A stretch of DNA of 64,000 nt from Parus major (Eukaryota; Chordata; Aves; Passeriformes; Paridae), in NCBI RefSeq assembly GCF_001522545.3, contig NC_031776.1:33976109-34040108 (forward strand), in the 5' to 3' direction. A program made the position numbers and the translations under genes. Below are positions 10,476-23,340 of the stretch, in pieces (the first letter of the stretch is position 1; the number at the start of each line of letters is the position of its first letter). The notes beneath the pieces are model-generated. The model saw only the letters and a program-made list of their open reading frames with translations. It had not been told where the DNA came from and searched no databases.

Positions 10476-13400
10476 ATCTCATTCATTGCTCAAATGTCAG
10501 AAGTCTCCAGTTTTGCTCTGAAAGGATCAAGCTTTTGTCAAAAAGCTCTATAAAATATTAATACTACTAGCAGCAGTGTCATTACAGGGGGAAAAACCCC
10601 ACAAAACCCTTGGACTCCCTTTCTGGTATAAATCAGGATGACAGTGATGCTGATCTATGATCCCTGATTATCTGACTTTCAGCATCTGGGTGCCAGAAGA
10701 ATCCCTGGGGAGCCACAGTGAGTCCCTGGAAATTGTGTAAAACACTGATGGCCCATCACTGAGCTACCTGTGCTATTAAAAACTGCACACCAACTGCCCA
10801 CACACGCTCTGTTTGTGGATACATTTCAAAGTTATACTAAATAATTGCTTTGAATGTGGCCTGTAATGAACAGACAACAACTAATTAAACATCAGATTCT
10901 ACCTGTGCACAGTTCAGCCTAGAACTTGCTGTTTCTAACTGGTTATTCACTCATGGATTCAGCAGTTTAGGATTTTTTAAGTCTTGGCAATGTGGTTAAA
11001 CCCCTTCAACAAATTCTTGTTGAGATCTATTGGACATGCTGCTGCAACTTGATGTTGCTATAGTGGACTTGCTTTTAATTTGATCTGTTTCAAGGATTCA
11101 GTATCCTTCCAGCATGCTGGAAACCTAAGGGCATATATTTGTATTGTTTAAAGGCAGGAAATTCTGTGAACTGAAATGAGAACATATCCCTTTTGCCTTT
11201 ATGGACTTTTGTTATTTTCTTTTCCTTTTGGGTTTTTTTGAAACAAAACCAGTGAAAGCTGAAAGTTTGAACAATAGAAAATTACTTTCAAGGGGAAAAA
11301 AAAGTAAAACACCAAGTATACTTTTATAACTTTATTCATACACTTTGTATATATGTAAATTGCACTTATCCAAGCATCAGAAAATACCATTCACAGCAGG
11401 GCCTTATATTGCAGCAGGATCATACTGGTTTTGTCATAAAAGACTGTGGACTTTGCTGTTTTATTCCTTTACTACCTTGTATTAACTTGTACCCCACTGA
11501 CTTCATGACAGAGCTGACTTGTTTCATGCTAACCACAGAACTAGGGCAATCACATTCCTATTGTGGGGAGGGAAACTACCAATCTTTGTAGCTTTTTAAC
11601 TCCTTGGCCAAAGAGACCCACAACCTTCCTCTAATTGATGCCAAAAAAGTAGGTCTGAATTTTAGGCTAGGAAATGAGAACTGGTGGAAGATGAACAGGG
11701 ACATATGACCTGCTCAAATTAAGAGTTGGGCAAATACTGCCTTTTAGGACAACCACAGCAGAAAACTTTCCTACATTAGTTCTGTACTGCTTAGGGAAGG
11801 ACTGGAGGCAGAGTGGCTGCATTAGCATGGAGACCTGATCCCAGCAGGACACCTCAATCCCAGTGCAGTGCTGCACAAATACATCCTTACTGCTTCTGGT
11901 GCTCAAACCAGCTCAGTATCTTTATTGCACACACTGCACTACTTTATAAGAAGAGGGTTATAGGTTATAGCCACGGTTATGGCTCTCTGGGACACTCCTG
12001 CCTTGTGACAGAGTGCAGAGAGACAACTAAGTCTGCAAAAAAACAACTTGCTGGAGGACAGCTCATGTGCCACAAGCTCAAGTGCAGCCATTTCAGCAAG
12101 AGCCTGAACACTTTCCCAGCAGTGCTCCTCAAAGCTGACTGCTCCTATCATCCCAGCTTAGCAGCTAAATATAAATTACAGAGGGATGCAAAGCTTGAGA
12201 CAGACATTTGACACCCAGGACACAGCTTGGGCACTGGATCTCTCCTAGCTAGTGTTTCTTCACTTGTTAATCCCTCTTCCTGGGCAGCAGCAATTATGAC
12301 ACTGGTGAACTGCAGGACTTGGGTTTATTTGCTTTCATTTGGCACAGCACTTTGTGCCCAGCTCTTCTGCTCTGAGAGGTTACAACAGCTAAAGCAGGGA
12401 TCACAATGGGACACAATCAGTCATCAGAATAAACAGCTCAGCTGCTTCAGGGGAGACAAAGAGAAAAATGAATCTTACTAAGAGATTTGAAAGAGCACGA
12501 GGAAGTGGCTTTACTTTTAAGTGCTCGCACTAATGACTCCCAAAGGAACATTCCTGACCATCAGCTCAGGGGAATAAAGAGCTGAAGGGTGCTCATGTTC
12601 ATCCATGGACCATCTGACTTTGACATAAAACTGAAGGGATCCTTAAGTACCAGGTGTAACCCTTCTGTGCTCTTTCCTGCAGATGTGGGCGATGGAGAGC
12701 AAGGCTTGGCTACCACCCAGACATCACAGGGCCCATCACCTCCCTGATGGAAAAAGCAGAGATCCTGAACCTAGCACCTATGAAAAATGCCATTACCCCA
12801 ACTGTTCTTCCCCCTCAAACATTATCATTCAGCCTACACTGATTCAACAGCTTCACCCAAGTACTCCAAGAACAACCTACTTAAACTTTGAAACATTGCA
12901 GTATACAGATGTTTAAATCACACACTCAAAATGCATATGCACAACCAACCAGAAGCCAATAGTTTACAGGTCCTGTATACTTTATTTTAAATTCTCCTGA
13001 AAGGGCAGTTAAAGATTCTTAGGGTAAAAATGACAACTAAGTTCATGAACTGCACGGAAATTTGGCTGAGACACCACTTATTAAAAGTTTTGATAACTAG
13101 AAGGTCCAACTAAAAGGAGCAGATGCACTGTTTGCTAGGCTGTAGCTGCAGACAGAATTTTTGGTGCTGAGATCAAAAGAACAAGGTGTTCATATAAATG
13201 GCATTTTATTTTGATCCTATTATTCTACATGAGCTCGAAGAGAGATCAAAGGAAAAAGCATCCAGGTTTCACTATTAACACTTAACATAACTCCAGTTGG
13301 AAAATCCTTTCCAGATTGTTAGTGCAATTTAAAGCCCAGCACATTTTTGTTGCTCTGTTAGGTTAATACACCTGAAGGCATGGGCCTGATTCCTTGACCA

Positions 13401-13669
13401 CCTTTTCCATTGTGGAAAATTGCTTCTATTACGTATAATTTCAGTTATTTTCATTTTTACGGCAGCAAAGATACCCTAGCTTTGGGGAATGCCCTGGCCT
13501 GGGTTGTACCCTCTGTCCTGGAGAGCCAGGCTGCCCTGAAGTGATGACAATATATTACAGACTGTGCACGACAGTCAGGAAATTCAACACCATTGGAGTG
13601 AAGTACTAAAGTGTGGTTCAGCCCCTGCCAAAGCATACCAGCTTCCACTCAGAATGTAAACAAACCTAA

Positions 13670-14000
13670 TGGGCCTTTCAAATATCTAAAAGTTCCTCCT
13701 GATAGCTGGCAAGAATTAATGTGCTTTAATAAGTTGTATTGCTTATTATGACATTATCCAGGACTACTACTATTAATTAATGGTTCTATTGCTGCTTTTA
13801 GCAACCAGCGGTGTTGCATAAAGCAAAAATAATAACATATTGTATTTCCTACAAAGCTGAAGTATGCTAACAAATTTTAATATTCATGTTTTGAATGGAA
13901 ACTTCTAATTGATGATTCAGTAGCTTAGGGCAGATATTTCAGCGTTTAATTTCCACTGAATTTCTTTGATTTCTAAGACTGCAGAAACCTGCTAATAGAT
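13670..14000. promoter_or_regulatory. Candidate conserved non-coding block
   Basis: This unique AT-rich stretch has an overlapping pair of TAAT cores (ATTAATTAATGG at about 13772-13783) and further ATTA words. It is devoid of recognisable repeats. Function is inferred from motif density only. Confidence 0.22.
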
Positions 14001-15154
14001 AGGTATAACTTACCAGACTAACTTTGGAAAAACCAGCAATCAAGGATAAAAAAAGGTGCATATGTCCTTCCCTGCCTTACAACCCCCTCCTCACTTGCCA
14101 TTAAAGCTCTTGTGTTAAAAAGTCATTCCAAAGTTTATTTTAAATGCCATAAAGTGGGCACTAATCCCACAGGAGCTGGCTCAGCTACAGCCCACCATCT
14201 TGAACACATTCATTTTATCCAAATCTGTTCCAAAGAGGGGGTTTTGGGTGGTTATTTCAGGGTTGAGCTTTATTTTGACTTAATAACAGCAGATTGTCAG
14301 AGGTGAGGAGGTAGAAATGACTTTGGGAACTTGCACAGTCAACATTAAATACCCACAGGTGAGCTGTGGCCTGGAGTGAACACAATTATGGGTAAAATGA
14401 GATAAAAACATGTCATGCACAGTCAGAACATGTTCATGTTACACACAGCAGCCAGCTGGCTATAAATCCAAGAAGTAAGCTGGAAAGCTTTGGAGTTTAA
14501 ATGAATGAACACAGATATAAAGGGAAGAACGGTGGTTTGTCACTGTATGAATGGCTTTGAACTGAAAAGAGTGGATTGCTTTCACAAGGGTTTGCCAAAA
14601 CAGCAACCTTGTTGAGATGAGGAAAAGAATAAGTATGATGATTGGGATATTCCATGTATTTATATTTTCTATTTTGTTTTGAGGCAGAGTAGTCTGATTC
14701 AGCATGCCTGAACAATCATGACGTGGCTTTACATACAGGTGTTCCACTGAATAGGGACGTAAGTTCTTTGACAATACCTCTGCAGCTGATGATCCATAAA
14801 CAGGATCAGTCTATTAATTCATTCCAAATTCAAATCACATGAGCTGAGCTGTGAGAAGAAATGGACTATTTTTTTCCCCCCACATTTCTAGCTCCAAGTA
14901 ATTGCAAGCTATAGCCTTCTGTACTCTGCATTTGCATCGCTGAACCTATGGTCAGCAACCCTACCTGTGCACAAATCCACCAGACCTGAGGCTGCTAAAC
15001 CAACACCTTCCTGGCAGGCACAGAGGATAAGAAAGGCCTGTCTGAGATCTTCTGATCTTTTTATTAAATAAAGCTGACTAGTAAAACCTCCTGGATTATA
15101 GACCCAAGAAATGCCCCAGCAGAATTTTATAAATGGATGAGCCTGACTGACTTG

Positions 15155-15234
15155 GGGTGGTCCTGTGTAGGGCCAGGAGTTGGACATCAGTGACCCTTGT
15201 GGGTCTTTCCAACTCAGGATATCATTCTGTGACC
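15155..15234 (+). repeat. CR1 LINE 3' tail
   Basis: GGTGGTCCTGTGTAGGGCCA, GGAGTTGGACATCAGTGACC and CTTGTGGGTCTTTCCAACTC followed by AGGATATCATTCTGTGA is the last 80 bp of a CR1 of the GGGCCAGGAGTTGGAC subfamily, in sense orientation. Confidence 0.8.
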
Positions 15235-15429
15235 TTCTGGAAGTCTAATTACCCCATCTGAACATTTTGGGATCTTTGCAAAACAAACTCTTGCTCTTTC
15301 TCCATCTAAGGCAGATGTAATTCCCTTATGAATCCAAAAACAGAGGTCTGGCTCTTACTAACTCAAACATGAGCTAAACTTTAAAGGCATAAAGTAATTT
15401 CACACTCATAATCTCTGTTCATATCGATT

Positions 15430-15466
15430 TATATATAAGTTATATAAGTTATATATATATATATTT
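15430..15466. repeat. TA-rich microsatellite
   Basis: Interrupted TA dinucleotides (two ATATAAGTT-type units, then about seven uninterrupted TA units) are followed by T-rich sequence. Confidence 0.85.
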
Positions 15467-16328
15467 ATGTTTTTTAATTTTTTTTCTGATGTTTTAAAGT
15501 GGCTGTAGGCTCCTGGGTTTGATCTACTCACTGTTGACAGAATCAGATGCAAACTGTAGGAAGGCTGATAACAGCTTTGCTCCCCAAACCTTTCTCCTGT
15601 GTCTCTGAGCTGACTGAATGGGAACTGAGAGGGGAAAGAACAAAGGTTTGCTGTTCTTTACAGTCACGCAATGAAAGTGTAGGTTAAGCACAGGAAGTAT
15701 TTGCAGATTCCAGATATTCTGTGGACCTTTGTTGCTTTTCCTTGCATTCAGATCTAATCTGAGTCCCTGCACAGAGCTGGACTTTCATGTTCTGAGGTCC
15801 TTCACTAACAGAAAACCCAACCCACTGTGACATTCAGGGCAAAGTGGACTCAAGAACTTCAGCTCTATGTAGGCACTTATTCATGTTAATGAATTAAGGA
15901 AAAAATGCCTTAATAAGAAGAGAAGGCTTGAAATCATACAAATAAATAAATTAATAAACAAATTTAATATATACACATAGTATAGCAAGCCTACAGACTG
16001 AAAACATACAGTTTCATCTTCTAGAAAATTTTGGGTAGACAGTTTGATGTACCACATCAAATATAACAACATTGTGTGATCTTTAAGCCTCAGGGGTTTA
16101 AAAATATTAAGTGTTTCTTTTTTGTTCTGATACCAAATATGTCTATACCTCCAATTGATTCAAGTCATCACTAATAACCACTGGGATATTTTTAGGAGGT
16201 CCTTCAAACAGAAGGGTAGTATTTTCACTACAATTTTGAACAAGCAATAAATTGTGTTTGGTTCTTTAGCTTCAATCAAGCATCAATTTTGAATTATTTG
16301 TCTGAAGTCAGAATTCTTAAAATATGCC

Positions 16329-16347
16329 TTTTTTTTTTTTTTTTTTT
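16329..16347. repeat. Poly-T tract (19 nt)
   Basis: There are nineteen consecutive T residues. No retroposon body is recognised next to it. Confidence 0.95.
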
Positions 16348-17229
16348 AAAGAAGCAATTTCTGGGGGAGAAAAAAACAACAACCCTCTCCACAATTTGAG
16401 TGCAATCAGCTCTTCTCATGTAACTGGGTCTGATTTGAAGGTAAGGCTGATGATCAGATATATTTAAGGAGGGCTGTATGATTAATTTAAGAGGTGTCCC
16501 ACCAGTATTTTCACATGAATAAGCATAAAGAACATTGTTTTACTGTTTTTATGCTACTGCATCACCTTTGATCCTCACAATCATGTTTATACTAATACCA
16601 TTCTGCCTTTTGCAGGAGAAGGGCTCATAGGCAACTCAAATTTGTCAATCAGTGAGGCCTGGCATAGAAAATAATTACAAATATGAATAGGCAAATATCT
16701 GGTTGTCACATATTTAAAAGAATTATATGGCAAAAAAGTGTTAGGGAATTTTCAGCTCTCACAAGTACATCCAGCTAATTCTTGATGGATCATCAGTACC
16801 TTTGGGTGCTTTCTGGAAGCAGATTCCTCCTTTTCCTTTACTGATCCTTGTGAGGAAAAGGGAAGATGGAACTCTCACCAGGAAATGAGAAAAACATTAA
16901 CCTCTAAGTCCCTCAGAGTTTGGTAAACAGTGAGATCACTGGAAATCTTAGCTTCTGCATATGAATTAGAGGAGAATAATGGGACTGAGCAAGAAGTCAT
17001 GGACTACGTTCATCAATATATGCCTTTTATGTAAACTAGACTGTTAACTGAAAACCCATTTTCGGAGTCTCTTAAGAGGCAATCACCTAAAAATTAATCA
17101 AAATCTTGTTTTGTTGTTGGTTTTGGTGTTTTCTTAATAGGGTTTGTGCTCTTTTGGGTGCTCAGAAAATTGCTTGGAGCAGAGACTGGAGCCAGAGCCT
17201 TTGGGATTCGTGTCTCAGAGCCCATTTTT

Positions 17230-17425
17230 CTGGGTCTGGGGAGGCTCAGAGGGGACCTTCTGGCTCTGCACAACTCCCTGCCAGGTGGGTGCTGCCAGGT
17301 GGGGGTCAGGCTCTGCTCCCAAACAAAAACCCAAAAGGATGAGAGGAGTTGTGTCAGGGGAGGATTGGGTTGGACATTTGTGAAAATTTCTTCACTGAAA
17401 GGAGCTTGCCAGTCACTGCAGTAGG
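17230..17425 (+). repeat. CR1 LINE internal 3' fragment without tail
   Basis: GGGGAGGCTCAGAGGGGACC, GCCAGGTGGGGGTCAGGCTC, GTCAGGGGAGGATTGGGTTG and AATTTCTTCACTGAAAGG form the segment upstream of the usual CR1 3' UTR. The end is lost by about 17425. The overlapping ORFs around 17094-17441 belong to this repeat. Confidence 0.8.
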
Positions 17426-19192
17426 TGACAGTCCCCAACACAACAAAATTTCAACTCCCTTTCCTGTCTGGTCATCACCATGCCCTTGTTTTCAACCATT
17501 TATTTTCCCATTTACACATGGCTTTCCTTGTTTTCCATCTCTACTGAAGCTCCCTGTAAGAGGAACACAAAACTAAGTCTTCATGTACACTTTTGGATGG
17601 TTTTTTGTTTTTTAGTTTTTGTTTTTTTAATATACCTCTCCTTAAAATGTTCCTTAACTTACTTCTTCAGCGCCTAGCAGTGACTCATTAAAAAAATAAC
17701 CTCATAGTAGTAACACAATGATAGATATCAAAGGTGAAAATTTGCCATTATTTTGCACTCAAACAGCCTGAACACATCTTCAAATAGCATAGAGAGGAAA
17801 GGGATGTATTTGTCTACAGATGTATTTTCTTAACATTTTTTTCATCACTTTAGTTCAGCAAGAATGACCAGCTTAAATTTTTCAGTGTCTTCAAGGACCT
17901 TATTTCATGAATTTGTATAAAAGGCAGAAAAGTATATATAAATGTTTTAAAAGCAGCCAGGAGTTTTTGTGGAAACAGTGCCATTAGATTTAAAACACCA
18001 AACACTCAAATTACTTCTGACACATTTGAACTGAGTCACTTTTGAATTTGCACCTACAAACAATAAAAAATACTGGTTCTGAAAGAGAATGATTATTTCC
18101 TTTGCAATGTTTTACCACAGAGAAATTATTCTCTCTTCCCCCCAGATCTGACAACCATCCAAATATCCTGGGTTTGTTGCACACTAAACTAGAAATACGA
18201 TCTCTACTTGGAAACTCCCCTCAAAAATAGTTTCTTCTGTCAATTCTCAGTAACTGCCTTCAATAACAAGCGTGACTATTGAACTCTCAAAGTATCAATG
18301 TTCAGACATCTTCCTGAGCTTAAACATCACAGCTGCAGGGAATAAAGATGCTGAAAGACCGCGCTCTCTCCCCATCGTTTGGATGTTTATCATAACCCTT
18401 TGTGATATTTAACTGGCACTGCTTTCTCCTCCTTCACTTCCAAAGGGATGAATCACAGACTCAGTTCTTCCAGGAACCAACCACTTGAGCTGTTCTCTGC
18501 ACTTCCTTCAGCTCTTCCTCAACTGCAGCCAGCCCTCTGATTGACCCCGCCTTTAATAAATGTTTAACTGCAGAGTCTCAGCTAAAACATGTATGAAACC
18601 TCCTGGGAATGACTAACCAACACCTAAACCCCAGATTTATAACAGAGAACTTCCCAGAGCCTCCCACTGCCAGTGGGATCTGTTCAGAGGCTGCAGGGAA
18701 GAAGAGTCACTGTGGGAAGTCAGATTTCTTCACTTTCTTATACAATAATAATACAACATGTTTTCTGTAGACTGCTATAGACAGGATGTTAAAAATAGAT
18801 TAATGCAAATTAAGAGGGTATAGTCTACATCAGGTACCTCTCATTATAATTAACTGTTAATTTTAAGTAACAACTTGCAGAAAACTAAAAAAGTAAGCCC
18901 AAAAAGAGGCCTGGAGTTCCCCAATGATAAATTTATACTCAGATGCTTAGAGTGGAAAGGGTCAGAATTCGCTTCCTGAGTTAATTTCATCAAGGGGAAA
19001 AAAAAAAAAAATAGACAAAAGTGAAATTCAGTGTCTGGGAGTCAACAAAGATACAGAATTTTCTGAGTCAGTGGAAAGGGCTGAAGTTACCTCCAAGGAA
19101 AATGCTACAAATCAAAGAATCCTCAAACAAGACTAAGAATTCTCAAAACAGGAAGCCACCTTGGAAGATTTTTCTGGAATTTCCAAACCACA

Positions 19193-19245
19193 GTTGGTCT
19201 CAATGATCTTATAGGGCTTTTCCAAGCTAAATGACTCTGTGATTC
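19193..19245 (+). repeat. CR1 LINE extreme 3' tail
   Basis: GTTGGTCTCAATGATCTTAT, AGGGCTTTTCCAAGCTAAAT and GACTCTGTGATTC match the final 50 bp of a CR1 in sense orientation. Confidence 0.7.
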
Positions 19246-20310
19246 ACCCATCACAGCTGTGACATCAGTTAGAAGTGGCTTCAGTGCCAGCACTAAGTAC
19301 CATCATCTAATGGCCAAGAGATGCAGGAATCCTCCTTGTCCCTCCACCTCCAGTCCCAATTTTTCACCTACTGCTATTTTCAGCATTCCCTTAGCTTCTT
19401 TGTGGTTATTTTGCCCTAATGACAAGACCAGCAGTACCTGATCTTCTGCAGCTTCCTGATTTTCCTGCAGCACAACCAACAGAACAGTAAAATACATCTT
19501 TTACAGAGCAATAAATTTTAAAAAAATCTGTTGTTTTGGGTTTTTTTTTTCCCTAATCAAAGGTTTCTCTTAGGTACAGTGATTACAAAAAGTAAGAGAT
19601 ACTATTTTTAATATTCTGGGAATGCAGTTCTTTAACTCAAAATAGTCCCAGAATTATTTGCCATTAGCTATCCAATACAATTCAGAACCCCTGTCTAACT
19701 TGGAAATTTGGTACTTTTATCTTTGAATTTTACGATATACTAAACAGTCTAAGTACCTTTTCACAGGAAGTAATATAGAGTTATTTGTAGATTCAGTAAT
19801 GGAACCATCAAGCCAATGGTCTTCCATTTCTGAAGTTCCCAAGTTCTCCTGAAATAATAAAAATTTACCAAGGCAGCAGCAAGAAAACAAGTGGACACTT
19901 CTTCACAACAATAAACAGCAGAATTGTGATACTCCACTGGAATGTTCCAAACCTAAATTGAATGGCAGCATGATTGCTGTGGTTCCAGTTATGTTAATTA
20001 GGCTGGATTCATGGTTCATTGAGGCTGCAATTATGCTGCAAAGAAATGCTGCAAGCATCCCATCCTCCTGCAGTCTGCTGAGTGTGCTCCCATTCCTCTT
20101 GGGGCAAAATAGACTTTCTGAAGGGATTTATACACTGGAGTCACATTTGCACTTAGACCACACGCTTGGTGAAGATGCAATTAGATGACCACGTTTTGCA
20201 ACTTTCTTCTTTTCCAGATTTAATAGGAAAAATAGCTTTCCAAGTTCCTTGGCCATTTTTTAAGCATGCTTTACTTTGCCAATTTGCATACTAAGCATAC
20301 AAATTATAAG

Positions 20311-20412
20311 CCTTATTAGCCCCATCTCAACCGTAGGGTAAGTGAAGAAGGGGAAGAGTTTTGCCCAAAGTTATGCAGCTCTTGAGTGGAAAGAGAACTC
20401 AAGTAGCTCCCA
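20311..20412 (-). repeat. MIR-like SINE fragment (antisense)
   Basis: The plus strand reads TTATTAGCCCCATCTCAACC followed by GGGTAAGTGAAG, TTTGCCCAAAGTTATGCAGC and TCTTGAGTGGAAAGAGAACT. This follows the inverted MIR order (CCCATTTTACAG, GTTAAGTAACTTGCCCAAGG, CACACAGCTAGTAAGTGG). It is heavily diverged, as expected of an ancient amniote SINE. It sits 10 bp before a CR1 tail. Confidence 0.6.
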
Positions 20413-20421
20413 TCTTCTCAC

Positions 20422-20477
20422 AGTTGGACTCGAAGATCCTGGAAGGCTTTTCCAAACTAAATGTTTCTATGATTCTT
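20422..20477 (+). repeat. CR1 LINE extreme 3' tail
   Basis: GTTGGACTCGAAGATCCTGG, AAGGCTTTTCCAAACTAAAT and GTTTCTATGATTCT are the end of a CR1 in sense orientation, only about 55 bp long and directly beside an antisense MIR-like fragment. Confidence 0.78.
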
Positions 20478-22018
20478 TTAATGACATTTCCTGACTTACA
20501 AGTGGGGATAGGACAGCCCCCATACCCAAAATGCAAACCCTTCTGCTGGAAAAATGATTTAAAAGAGAGGCACAAATGGGCATTATAGTCTCAAATAATT
20601 AAGAGAAAACACCGGATGAACCAAATTTCATGGCACTGAGAAGGAAATCTTTTAACATGGTAGCAGCTCCTTCCTTGGGTAGGAAAGATGTGCTGGCCCT
20701 CATACAGGAGTTTTCAAGCTACCTGGTTTTTACTGAATTAAAGAGGCAGCAGCAGAGGAAGATGATTTTTCAAACAAGTAATCAGTCTGGGTTTTTTTAT
20801 TACTAGATCTACTTTTAAAACCAGTCTCTTCAGAGAAATACATTTTCAGTGCTACTCTTCTCAAAGGATGACGTGGGATCAAGTGTCTACACTGAGCTCC
20901 AAAAACCAAGTATCCTCATAGCCTAATTTCCAGCTTCACAATGGATTTAAGAGCTTAGAAGTTCAAGTCTCATTAAAAACTAACTGCACTTAAGCCCTTA
21001 TTTTTTTATTTTCTTTTTTCCCAAATTTAAGCAGATCTCAAAAAAAAAATTTGACACCAGCCACTTCAAAGCTGGCTCCCCAAATTCAGGGATGATTGAG
21101 TTTCCATAATACAATTATGGTTGGAACAGAGCTGGATTGAAAGCAAGGTTCAACTTTCAAACAACGTCCCCAAAACAGTTGCAGATGATGTGCATTTCAG
21201 CTTTCTGATCCTCAGGTGCCACAGGGATGACTGGTATTAGCAAGATACACATTAGAAGGGAAGGCAATGCCCTAACTAGAAATAACCATCTTTTCCACAG
21301 ATGGATGGACATCCATAACAATTTAATCTAACGAGACATCGAGCTTACATGCCCATTTGAAAAATCATAATGGCACTTGTCTGGCAGGTTTGTTCCTCGA
21401 TGCTTCATTCAACGACTGTTCCATTCTTTTGCTTTTTTTTTTAACTAATATTATCACAGCTCTTTTTACAGATTTAATCTACCAGCACTTCTCACCCAGG
21501 CCACAGCTTCAATTAATACCAATCTGAGCCTTAACACAAGGAATTCATGCATTGACTGAGCTCTGGATCTGGCTTCTAAAATTAGTTTTGCAATGTTCCT
21601 AAGACGAGGAACCTAAACCAGTTTGACACTGAAATTAGTCACTACATAAACAGAAATCTAAAAGCACACCAAGAATAATATTTTACAGACACTAAATAAT
21701 ATCAGATTGAGAAATAATTGTACTTTATGTAAGAGCATGATAAGAAATCTGTTTTCTGATATATTATTAGCCCAGTGGATCTGACTTGCAATTTGCTCTG
21801 CCTACTTAGGCTGGAGTTTAAATACAACACAAAAAATGATGTCAAGTCTCCCAGACAGGAACATTCCAAAAGTTTTATTACTCTCACTTGAAAGCATTAC
21901 CACGGGTAGGAGAAAAACTAAATATTAAATACACCATTAGCAGGAAAATTATTTCAAATCAGTGAAGCATGACGAGACCCAAGTATACTGTTTCTCAATT
22001 TCTTTTTCCCTAATGCAC

Positions 22019-22066
22019 ACTGAGGAGACAGCAAGGTAGTAAGTGGCTAGGGTTCAAACACAGGAC
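22019..22066 (-). repeat. Possible MIR-like SINE fragment (antisense, internally deleted)
   Basis: ACTGAGGAGACAGCAAGGTA, then GTAAGTGGCTAGGGTTCAAA and CACAGG follow the inverted MIR order (GAGGAAACTGAG, then TAGTAAGTGGCAGAGCTGGG, then TTCGAACCCAGG), with the middle missing. Confidence 0.45.
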
Positions 22067-22972
22067 ATAAACTACATGAAATTAGGAACAGCATAAATCT
22101 TAAGAACAGCTCAAAACTCTGAAGAAAATTAGAAAAGAGTCTAATGTGAATTCATTACTGACTTCTCACCAACCTTTTATTTTCTTAAAAGTAGGCAAAG
22201 CTGCTATACTGTTAAACTCTACTAACTTTAAATATTGATTCTTTTAAAGCTGAATTTACCAAATCTGCTCCCAAACCAAAACCAACAGCTACTTCATTAT
22301 TTTGTCTCATAAGCCAAGCAGTAAACTAATACTGTAAAACATAATCTGGATATTTTATTTAACTAAAAGATGGTCTAATGCCTAATGAATGCCTGCTGCT
22401 CACCAACTGAAAAGTTATGGAATATAATAAAAAACCTTTTACCAATTCATTAGGCAGGCAAAACTCACCTTGGCAATCCAGACTAACAACCTGTCCTTAG
22501 AGGTTGCTCTGTAGGTGTTGGGAGGAAGCATGAATTGGTCCCCAAAGGAAGAGGCAGGCTCACAGATGCATTAAGAACCCAGTTCCTAGAGCCCTTCTAA
22601 CCACAAATACTCCAGTTTTATTAAGTTTAGTCTGACATTTTGGTGCAGTTGACATCACTGGTCAGGTATCAACACCCCCTGACTCCAGCAGAGCAATCCT
22701 GACAGCACAGCTTTACCTCTAAGGCTCATCCTCCCTTGACAACACCAAGAATGATTCCTCTATTACCTGCAGTGATTTATGGAAAAGGCTTTGAAACGTC
22801 CTGTGCTTCACCATCTCTGCTGAAGGAAGATGGGCCATGGAGGTGATTACATCTTCACACCATAGATCATCCATTACTGACAGCTTTTAGATTTCTCAAC
22901 TTGAAAAAAACCCCAGCCCTTGTCTACATGTGGATACATAACACATTTGAAATGTGTAAGGCGAATATAAAG

Positions 22973-22994
22973 ACTGAGGGTTTAAACCCTCAGT
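22973..22994. repeat. 22-bp perfect palindrome
   Basis: ACTGAGGGTTT is followed immediately by its exact reverse complement AAACCCTCAGT, centred between 22983 and 22984, with no spacer. The flanks do not extend the symmetry. No transposon or regulatory family is recognised around it. Confidence 0.95.
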
Positions 22995-23309
22995 TTATCA
23001 GCTCTACAGGCCCAATTTTGCAATCAACTAAACCTACAGTACATTTTCATCAAGTGCTGCAAATCAGCAAAATATTAAATGAATCTTGAAAAAATGATTA
23101 TGAATCCACAGTTCTGTTTGACTGTATAATTCTATTTAAGATTAAAATTACTATCATAAAAAGGCCACTTTCTGAATGTAATTCCACAAAAACATCATCA
23201 CAAAAGCTTTTACTGCTATTTATGTCAGAATGTATTTTAAACAGTTCTAATCATTTACCTTTGTGGACACTTAATTAAAATTACAAAACCAATTTTAATC
23301 TGTAGTCCA

Positions 23310-23340
23310 ATTAATATGCAAATATATGCAAATGTGGTAA
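23310..23340. promoter_or_regulatory. Candidate POU/octamer double site
   Basis: ATGCAAAT, the exact octamer, occurs at 23316-23323 and again at 23326-23333. The repeat distance is 10 bp, about one helical turn. A CAATTAAT homeodomain-like motif lies immediately upstream. The surrounding 23100-23600 is repeat-free and AT-rich. This is the motif signature of a POU/homeodomain-bound enhancer, but function is inferred only. Confidence 0.35.

Noticed and set aside
12660..12916. Plus-strand ORF directly after a good CTCTTTCCTGCAG acceptor
   Set aside because: The translation is not similar to anything I recognise, there is no matching donor or partner exon, and it is antisense to GTDC1. One splice-like site is expected by chance.
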